Part shown: positions 5,441 through 9,835 of the stretch, in pieces
How the letters are laid out: each line of letters starts with the position of its first letter
How positions within the stretch are numbered: position 1 is the first letter of the stretch
Origin: Deltaproteobacteria bacterium
GTDB taxonomy: Bacteria; Desulfobacterota; Desulfarculia; Adiutricales; Adiutricaceae
Reading direction: 5' to 3'
NCBI GenBank assembly: GCA_031267005.1
Contig: JAIRZX010000620.1
Span: 1-9,835, forward strand
Length of the DNA stretch: 9,835 nucleotides
Position numbers and translations under genes: made by a program
Notes under the pieces: generated by a model
What the model saw: the letters and a program-made list of their open reading frames with translations, nothing else
Database searches by the model: none
Told to the model about the DNA's origin: nothing

Positions 5441-7264
5441 TCAGGCGGGCCCGGGAGGCAGGAGGGAGGAGGCCGCGCCGCGCGAAACGGCGTCCTTGGC
5501 CTCGTCCATGCGGTCGCGCATCAAGCCCCCCTCGAGGACGTAGAGGGCTAACCCGACGTTGAAGGCCAGCATCTCCCGCATGGCCCTGGGGCCCTTTCCG
5601 GAGAGCAGATCGCGGAGGATCCGGGCGCTCTCGGCCGGGCCAGCCACGGCGAGATCCTCCGGGGAGCAGGGCGCGAAGCCGTACTCCAGGGGGTCGAGGG
5701 TCAAGGACTCCACGGCGCCCCCCCTGACCAGGCGCGCCTGGGCGGGGCCCATCGGGGTCAGCTCGTCGTAGCCGCCAGCGCCGTGCACCACTGCGGAGAC
5801 TTCCCCGCCCAGCCTGGCCAGGGCCCCCGCCATCAGGTCCAGGAGCCCAGGCTCGTAGACGCCTATGAGCCGGTGGGTGGGCCGGGCCGGGTTCACCAGC
5901 GGGCCGAGGATGTTGAAGAGCGTCCTCACCCCGAGTTCCCGGCGCACTGGCATCACGTGCTTGAAGGCCGGGTGGTAGTGGGGGGCGAAGAGGAACACGA
6001 ACTTCTTCTCCCTGGCCTCTTCGGCCACCCGTTCGGGTGGGATCTCTATGTCGAAGCCCAGCCGCTCCAGGACGTCCGCGCTCCCCGAGCGCGACGAGAC
6101 CGAACGGTTGCCGTGCTTGAGGACCGTGTGGCCCAAGGCGGCGCAGACGAGGGAGGTCCCCGTGGAGCAGTTGAAGGAGAAGCGGTTGTCCCCGCCGGTG
6201 CCCACGACGTCGAGGACCTTGCCCGCGAGCTCCGGCACCTTCTGGGCCCGCTTCAGCACCGCAGTGGCGGCGGCCGCCACCTCCCCCGGGGTCTCGCCCT
6301 TCACGCGGAGCCCGAGGAGGAGCGCCCCGGTCTGGGAGGGGGAGAGCTCCCCCGCCATGAGCCTCTCGAAGATCTGCTGGGCCATGGCGTCCCCGAGATC
6401 CTCGCGCGAGCCTACCTTTTCGTAGATGGCCGAGAGCGGGAACGCCGCGAGCGGCGGGCCGGCGGCTTCCTGGAGGGACGGGGGGCCGGAAGGCGCTACG
6501 GGGGATGATGATGATGATGATGTGGAGGAGGAGGAGGAGGTGGAGGCCTGAGGGACGGAACCGCCGGCCGCGACGCCAGAGGCGGGCGGGGCGGCCTGAG
6601 CGGGGGGGCCCGCGACGGCCGGGGCGCCGGGCGCCGGCGCTTCGGCGTCCGCCGGCTTCCGGCCGGGGACCTTTAAGAAGTTGCCCAGGAGCGCCCTCCC
6701 GGCGGGGGTCAGCACCGACTCGGGGTGGAACTGCACCCCGTGCCAGGGAAGCTCCTCGTAGGAGAGCGCCATTATCTCGCCCTCTGGGCTGCGGGCAGTC
6801 ACCCTGAAGGGGCGCTGGCCGGCGGACCGGCCGGTTCCGGGGCCCCCGGGCTCGGTCACGATGAGGGAATGGTACCTGCCGCCGTCCATGTCGCGGGGGA
6901 GCCCGGCGAAGATCCCCTCCCCGGAATGCTCGATCCGCGAGACCTTGCCGTGCATGATCCTCCCCGCCTGCACCACGGGGGAGCCGGCGAACTCTCCCAG
7001 CACCTGGTGGCCCAGGCAGACGCCCAGAACCGGGACCGGCGGGGCGCTCAAGGCCAGGAGCTCCAGGAACTCCAGGCAGAGCCCGGCCTTGATCGGGTGC
7101 CCGGGCCCGGGGGAAAGGCAGACGCGCTCGAGCCCGCCGCCCTCGGCGAGCGACAGGAGGGAACGGTCGTCGTTGCGGACAACGCGGGGGTCGGCCCCGA
7201 GGGCCTGGAAGAGCTGGGCCAGGTTGTAAGTGAAAGAGTCGTAGTTGTCTATAAGAAGGAACAT
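5441..7264 (-). CDS. trpGD: Fused anthranilate synthase glutaminase / anthranilate phosphoribosyltransferase
   Basis: This bifunctional protein supplies ammonia from glutamine to TrpE and transfers phosphoribose from PRPP to anthranilate. From the ATG at 7264 it has 607 residues. Residues 1-198 are a class I glutamine amidotransferase: IDNYDSFTYNL at the start, SPGPGHP, the nucleophile Cys83 in GVCLGHQ, and His180/Glu182 in QFHPES. Residues about 201-272 are a Pro/Ala/Ser-rich linker with a serine run (241-254). From about 274 to the end is TrpD: DVVGTGGDNRFSFNCST for PRPP, KHGNRSVSSRSGSADVLE for the anthranilate site, and the GYDE acidic motif. The ATG has GAGGGGG 6 nt upstream and starts 4 nt after the trpE stop, implying translational coupling and equal dosage of the two anthranilate synthase subunits. 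A start 7 codons earlier would overlap trpE and lacks that support. Confidence 0.96.
   Translation of the reverse strand: MFLLIDNYDSFTYNLAQLFQALGADPRVVRNDDRSLLSLAEGGGLERVCLSPGPGHPIKAGLCLEFLELLALSAPPVPVLGVCLGHQVLGEFAGSPVVQAGRIMHGKVSRIEHSGEGIFAGLPRDMDGGRYHSLIVTEPGGPGTGRSAGQRPFRVTARSPEGEIMALSYEELPWHGVQFHPESVLTPAGRALLGNFLKVPGRKPADAEAPAPGAPAVAGPPAQAAPPASGVAAGGSVPQASTSSSSSTSSSSSSPVAPSGPPSLQEAAGPPLAAFPLSAIYEKVGSREDLGDAMAQQIFERLMAGELSPSQTGALLLGLRVKGETPGEVAAAATAVLKRAQKVPELAGKVLDVVGTGGDNRFSFNCSTGTSLVCAALGHTVLKHGNRSVSSRSGSADVLERLGFDIEIPPERVAEEAREKKFVFLFAPHYHPAFKHVMPVRRELGVRTLFNILGPLVNPARPTHRLIGVYEPGLLDLMAGALARLGGEVSAVVHGAGGYDELTPMGPAQARLVRGGAVESLTLDPLEYGFAPCSPEDLAVAGPAESARILRDLLSGKGPRAMREMLAFNVGLALYVLEGGLMRDRMDEAKDAVSRGAASSLLPPGPA
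6503..6544. repeat. Trinucleotide microsatellite encoding a poly-Ser run in TrpGD
   Basis: On the plus strand six GAT repeats (6504-6521) are followed by GTG and five GAG repeats (6525-6539). On the coding strand they give TCA/TCC serine codons, residues 241-254 of TrpGD, with two Thr. It lies in the interdomain linker, where length change by slippage in steps of three would be tolerated. Confidence 0.95.
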
Positions 7265-7268
7265 ATCG

Positions 7269-8711
7269 CTACCCCCTCGCGTCAAGCGGCTGGCCGCCGG
7301 CCGCCGCCCCGTTCGCCCGCGCGCCTCCCGCGGCGGCGCCGGCGGCCTCCAGGGCCTCGCGCACCGCCTCGGCCTTGGCCAGGCATTCCTTCCACTCGCT
7401 TTCGGGGTCCGAGTCGTACACCAGACCCGCCCCGGCCCTCCAAGCGGCGCGGCCGCCCCGTATCCAGGCCCCGCGGAAGGTTATCCCGAAGTCGAGGTCC
7501 ACCCTTCCCTTGTCCAGGCCGAACCAGCCGACGCCCCCGGCGTAGGGCCCCCGGGGGAGCGGCTCCATGCGGGCTATGAGCTCCATGGCCCGGATCTTCG
7601 GCGCCCCGGAGACGGTGCCCGCCGGGAAGGAGCTCGCCACCACGTCCACCTCGTCCAGGCCGTCCTTGAGCTCCGCCCTGATCTGCGAGGTCAGGTGCAT
7701 CACGTGGGAGAAGCGCTCCACGTCCATGAAGCGCTCGACCTCCACCGTGCCGGGCTTGGCCACGCGGCCCAGGTCGTTCCTGCCCAAATCGACCAGCATC
7801 ACGTGCTCGGCCTTCTCCTTCTCGTTCGCCGCGAGCTCGGCCTCGAAGAGGTCGTCCTCGCCCTCGTCGCGGCCCCGGGGGCGGGTGCCCGCTATGGGGC
7901 AGAGCCTCAGGCGCCCGCCGTCCGAGGTGACCAGCACCTCCGGGGAGGAGACCGAGAGGGCTATCTCCGGGAGCTGGAGGTGGAACATGTAGGGGGAGGG
8001 GTTTATCGTCCTCAGGGCCCTGTAGACCTCGAAGGGGTCGCCCGCGAAGGCGTCCTCGAAGGCGCAGGACAGGACGAGCTGGATGAGCTCGCCCTCGCTT
8101 ATGAGCCTCTTGGCCTCGGACACGGCCTCCATGAACTCCTCGCGGGACGGCGTCACCCGGACGCCCCATGGCCCCTTCGGCTCCGAGGGGGACACCCGCT
8201 CGGGGAGCCGGGGTCCGGCGAGGGAGAGCTTGTGGAGCCTCGCGTAGGCGTGGTCGAAGAGGAAGAGCTCGGAGGGCAGGATGAAGGCCGCCTCGGCGTC
8301 ACCGGGGGGCATGAGGGGCTTTAGCCTGTCCTCGATGAGGCTCGCCGCGCCGTAGCCCAAATACCCGTAGACGGCCCTGGTGATGGGCGGGAGGGCCCGG
8401 GAGGAGGGATCGGGGAGGATCTCCAGCTCCCCCAGGACCTTCTTCAGGCCCGTGAGGAACGGGAGCCCGGAGTAGCCCTTGAGCGGCATGAGGGCCGGGT
8501 CCGCGGTCTCTACTGAGAGGAACCCGCCGCTGGCGGAGAGCTTCATGAGGGCGCCCGAGGCGCAGACGCTCCAGCGCCCCCAGCGGCCCCCCACCTCGGC
8601 GCTCTCCAGGAGCACCCCGGCACCCCGGTCCCCCACCTCCCGCTTGAAGAGGCTTATGGGGGTCAGGAGGTCGCTCGCCAGTTTCTCGGCCTTTTGGGTC
8701 AAGGTTATCAT
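7269..8711 (-). CDS. trpE: Anthranilate synthase component I
   Basis: TrpE converts chorismate and ammonia to anthranilate, the committed step; it pairs with the TrpG half of the next gene. The 480-residue product has the N-terminal regulatory elements LLTPISLFKRE (15-25) and VLLESAEVG (33-41). The LLES element is the known tryptophan feedback site, so end-product inhibition is predicted. The chorismate-utilising domain shows IAGTRPRG, ANEKEKAEHVMLVDLGRNDLGRV, TVSGAPKIRAMELI, and RAGAGLVYDSDPESEW near the C terminus. The ending is an Ala/Gly-rich tail of about 25 residues. The ATG follows TAAGGAG with a 6-nt gap, a strong ribosome site. It is the first structural gene, 208 bp after an intrinsic terminator that fits an attenuator. 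Confidence 0.97.
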   Translation of the reverse strand: MITLTQKAEKLASDLLTPISLFKREVGDRGAGVLLESAEVGGRWGRWSVCASGALMKLSASGGFLSVETADPALMPLKGYSGLPFLTGLKKVLGELEILPDPSSRALPPITRAVYGYLGYGAASLIEDRLKPLMPPGDAEAAFILPSELFLFDHAYARLHKLSLAGPRLPERVSPSEPKGPWGVRVTPSREEFMEAVSEAKRLISEGELIQLVLSCAFEDAFAGDPFEVYRALRTINPSPYMFHLQLPEIALSVSSPEVLVTSDGGRLRLCPIAGTRPRGRDEGEDDLFEAELAANEKEKAEHVMLVDLGRNDLGRVAKPGTVEVERFMDVERFSHVMHLTSQIRAELKDGLDEVDVVASSFPAGTVSGAPKIRAMELIARMEPLPRGPYAGGVGWFGLDKGRVDLDFGITFRGAWIRGGRAAWRAGAGLVYDSDPESEWKECLAKAEAVREALEAAGAAAGGARANGAAAGGQPLDARG

Positions 8712-8919
8712 AGAGGCTCCTTAGGCTCGCGGGCGGGACGGCCCGCGCGGTTGGATCCGGCGGGGGGGGGCACCGGAATGGCCGGACAGCGCCGGGCCGG
8801 ACAGGACCGGGCCGGGACTGACCGTACTGCCTACGCCGTCGTCGGCGGCGGCCTGTGGGGATGGGTGGGGGCTCGCGTCAGCGGGCCCTGGGGGCCGCAG
8901 GCCCTGGGGGCCAGGACGC
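8712..8919 (-). other. Leader segment between attenuator and trpE
   Basis: No credible gene is present. The segment holds a 13-bp direct repeat, GGCCCTGGGGGCC, at 8884-8896 and 8900-8912 (16-bp period), just past the attenuator T-run, and GCCGGACAG twice (8781 and 8796). A run of ten G on the plus strand lies at 8761-8770. The last bases hold the trpE ribosome site. This post-terminator part is unusually long for a trp leader. Confidence 0.6.
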
Positions 8920-8956
8920 AAAAAAAAACCACGGTCCGTTTTGTCTTGGACCGTGG
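8920..8956 (-). terminator. Intrinsic terminator upstream of trpE (probable attenuator)
   Basis: On the minus strand a perfect 9-bp stem, CCACGGTCC (8956-8948) with GGACCGTGG (8937-8929), encloses a 10-nt loop and is followed at once by nine T residues (8928-8920). It faces the trp operon and stops 208 bp before the trpE ATG. With no gene between it and the right-end terminator, the natural reading is a trp attenuator that ends transcription when tryptophan is plentiful. The structure is seen directly; the regulatory role is inferred from its place. Confidence 0.9.
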
Positions 8957-8991
8957 CTTGGAGAGGGGTTCGTTCCGGCTCTTGGGGCTCG

Positions 8992-9105
8992 TCAGAATGG
9001 GGGCCGTCCCGTCCTTCGACCGCGGTCGAGATCGCTCCGCCACCACCATCCGCCGGCCGAAGGGCCGCAGGGAAGAAGGGTCAGGTTGGAGGATATCACG
9101 ATCAC
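8992..9105 (-). CDS. trpL: Candidate trp leader peptide with three tandem Trp codons
   Basis: A small minus-strand frame ends at a TGA (8994-8992) 35 bp before the attenuator stem and contains TGG TGG TGG at 9048-9040. From a GTG at 9105 it would have 37 codons with Trp at 20-22; a second GTG at 9099 is possible. An AAAGGA lies 12 nt before the first GTG, longer than ideal, and no ATG is available in this frame near it, so the start is uncertain. Consecutive Trp codons just before a terminator ahead of trpE are the hallmark of ribosome-mediated attenuation. In GC-rich DNA a TGGTGGTGG string can also arise by chance, so this is a candidate. Confidence 0.5.
   Translation of the reverse strand: MIVISSNLTLLPCGPSAGGWWWRSDLDRGRRTGRPPF
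9016..9029 (-). promoter_or_regulatory. 14-bp palindrome and candidate antiterminator arm in the trp leader
   Basis: TCGACCGCGGTCGA is a perfect palindrome lying 11 nt downstream of the third Trp codon. On the minus strand its GACCGCGG (9027-9020) can pair with CCACGGTC (8956-8949), the first arm of the terminator, with 7 of 8 positions matched. It is therefore a candidate region 2 for a 2:3 antiterminator that would form when a ribosome stalls at the Trp codons. It could also fold on itself as a 5-bp stem with a CGCG loop. The pairing potential is visible; use in vivo is inferred. Confidence 0.4.
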
Positions 9106-9243
9106 GGTGCGGGAAAGTCCTTTCAGGTAAGGCCCGAATCCGACCGAAACTTGCGACCGGGCGGGAGACGAAACTAAGTATTTGGGAAAGCGGCGCGTCG
9201 GAGGCCAAGCCGCAGGGGCCGAGCCATCCGCGTGAAAAAAGAA

Positions 9244-9270
9244 ATTACAGCAAACCCCGTGGGATTGCAA
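9244..9270 (-). promoter_or_regulatory. Tentative trp promoter
   Basis: On the minus strand TTGCAA (9270-9265) is followed after 15 nt by TGTAAT (9249-9244), which is preceded by TGC, giving an extended -10 shape. An A-rich stretch (about 9271-9278) lies just upstream, like an UP element. Transcription would start near 9237, giving a leader of roughly 300 nt before the attenuator. The spacing is short and the -35 is weak, and this is the best of few AT-containing candidates in the interval, so confidence is low. Confidence 0.3.
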
Positions 9271-9330
9271 GTTTTTTTCTCGCTCTCGGGATCTCAGCGG
9301 AAAAGGACGCTTCGGCAAGGCGGGGCACAG

Positions 9331-9508
9331 GGGAAAAGCCGGGAAAATCCGGAAAATCCGGGAAAATCCGGAAAATCCGGGAAAATCCGGGAAAATCCGG
9401 GAAAATCCGGGAGAATCCGGGAGAATCCGGGAAAATCCGGGAGAATCCGGGAGAATCCGGGAAAATCCGGGAGAATCCGGGAAAATCCGGGAGAATCCGG
9501 GAGAATCC
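9331..9508. repeat. Array of 18 tandem 10-bp repeats (GGGARAATCC)
   Basis: Eighteen near-identical copies run without a break. The first is degenerate (GGGAAAAGCC), two are 9 bp long (9351 and 9370), and the rest are GGGAAAATCC or GGGAGAATCC. The A version dominates the left part and A/G versions alternate from 9409 on. It sits about 60 bp upstream of the tentative trp promoter and 225 bp inside the right-end terminator. The A4 tracts recur at roughly one helical turn, so curvature is possible. All three minus-strand frames are open through it, which gives false repeat-protein ORFs. Confidence 0.95.
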
Positions 9509-9732
9509 TGAAGGTCGGCAGGCCGGAAACGGCGGGAATGCCACAAGCCGTCCGGACGCCGCCCGCAGGGGGCACCGGAACTGAATGGCGGGCCCCTGCC
9601 CTGCCCTTCGACTTGCGAAGCGGAAACACGGGAAACTTGCGACTAGACGCGGAATCTTCCTAGCCGCCCCGGGAGCCGAACTCGCCCGTCAGAGGGCTTA
9701 GGCCTCCGAGCCTCAGACAATGGCGCGCGCGG
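9509..9732. other. Non-coding stretch right of the 10-bp array
   Basis: No gene, RNA or convincing promoter is visible. Frames that cross it are continuations of the open frames through the neighbouring repeat array and have no family resemblance. It separates the array from the right-end terminator. Confidence 0.5.
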
Positions 9733-9777
9733 AAAAAAGCCCCGCCCCAGAGCGCCGTCCGGGAGCCCGGGCGGGGC
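9733..9777 (-). terminator. Intrinsic terminator of an upstream minus-strand unit
   Basis: On the minus strand GCCCCGCCC (9777-9769) pairs perfectly with GGGCGGGGC (9747-9739) across a 21-nt loop, followed by six T residues (9738-9733). It faces the trp operon from outside and most likely ends a gene beyond the right edge of the window. It makes read-through from upstream unlikely and so implies that trp has its own promoter between here and trpE. Confidence 0.75.
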
Positions 9778-9835
9778 CGGGATCTGCGGGGCTGCAGGCC
9801 TGGAAGCGGCCTCCGCCCGCGACGGCTATATATGG

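Noticed and set aside
9170..9190. TrpR operator
   Set aside because: A short ACTTAGTTT-like stretch near 9178 on the minus strand is only a weak, non-palindromic resemblance to the enteric operator.
8900..9240. T-box riboswitch or TRAP-type control of trp
   Set aside because: No recognisable T-box consensus is seen beside the terminator, and no series of (G/T)AG triplets at 2-3 nt spacing is present in the leader.
9331..9508. CRISPR array
   Set aside because: Units are 10 bp and contiguous with no spacers and no cas genes nearby.
8992..9546. Minus-strand frame encoding a Gly-Phe-Ser-Arg-Ile repeat protein
   Set aside because: The repeat is a translation of the 10-bp array, which is open in all three minus frames because no unit contains a stop. 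Only its 3' end with the Trp triplet is kept as a leader candidate.

Overview
The window holds a complete tryptophan biosynthesis operon. All six genes lie on the minus strand and are transcribed from right to left in the order trpE - trpGD (fused) - trpC - trpF - trpB - trpA. Together they encode every step from chorismate to L-tryptophan: TrpE and the TrpG half make anthranilate, the TrpD half adds phosphoribose, TrpF isomerises, TrpC closes the indole ring, and TrpA/TrpB finish the pathway. The DNA is very GC-rich with GC-biased third codon positions, and the operon is of the ordinary bacterial type. The order and the G-D fusion fit a GC-rich Gram-negative, possibly deltaproteobacterial (Desulfobacterota-like), but nothing in the window fixes the taxon.

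Right end (about 8712-9835): an intrinsic terminator facing the operon at 9733-9777 closes off an upstream transcription unit. It is followed in the direction of transcription by an array of 10-bp repeats (9331-9508), a tentative promoter (about 9244-9270), a possible leader peptide with three consecutive Trp codons (9040-9048), a 14-bp palindrome, and a strong intrinsic terminator (8920-8956) that ends 208 bp before trpE. This layout matches classical ribosome-mediated transcription attenuation.

Coding part: trpE and trpGD are only 4 nt apart and look translationally coupled. The remaining genes are separated by unusually long spacers: 320 bp (D-C), 491 bp (C-F), 447 bp (F-B) and 428 bp (B-A). 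No credible gene was found in these spacers. They are rich in short tandem duplications with periods of 8, 9, 10, 16, 24 and 35 bp, and several stretches read in a degenerate 8-bp register. Such spacing is odd for an operon whose products form complexes.

The enzymes look intact in overall length and fold motifs, but two highly conserved active-site positions differ. TrpC has Ala where the family has a catalytic Glu (AxSG in place of AESG), and TrpB has Pro in the GAGQHG loop. TrpA, TrpF and the TrpG-TrpD junction carry Gly/Ala/Pro/Ser-rich low-complexity segments. No wholly new system was recognised; the most unusual content is the repeat-built spacers, the phased leader array and the active-site substitutions.
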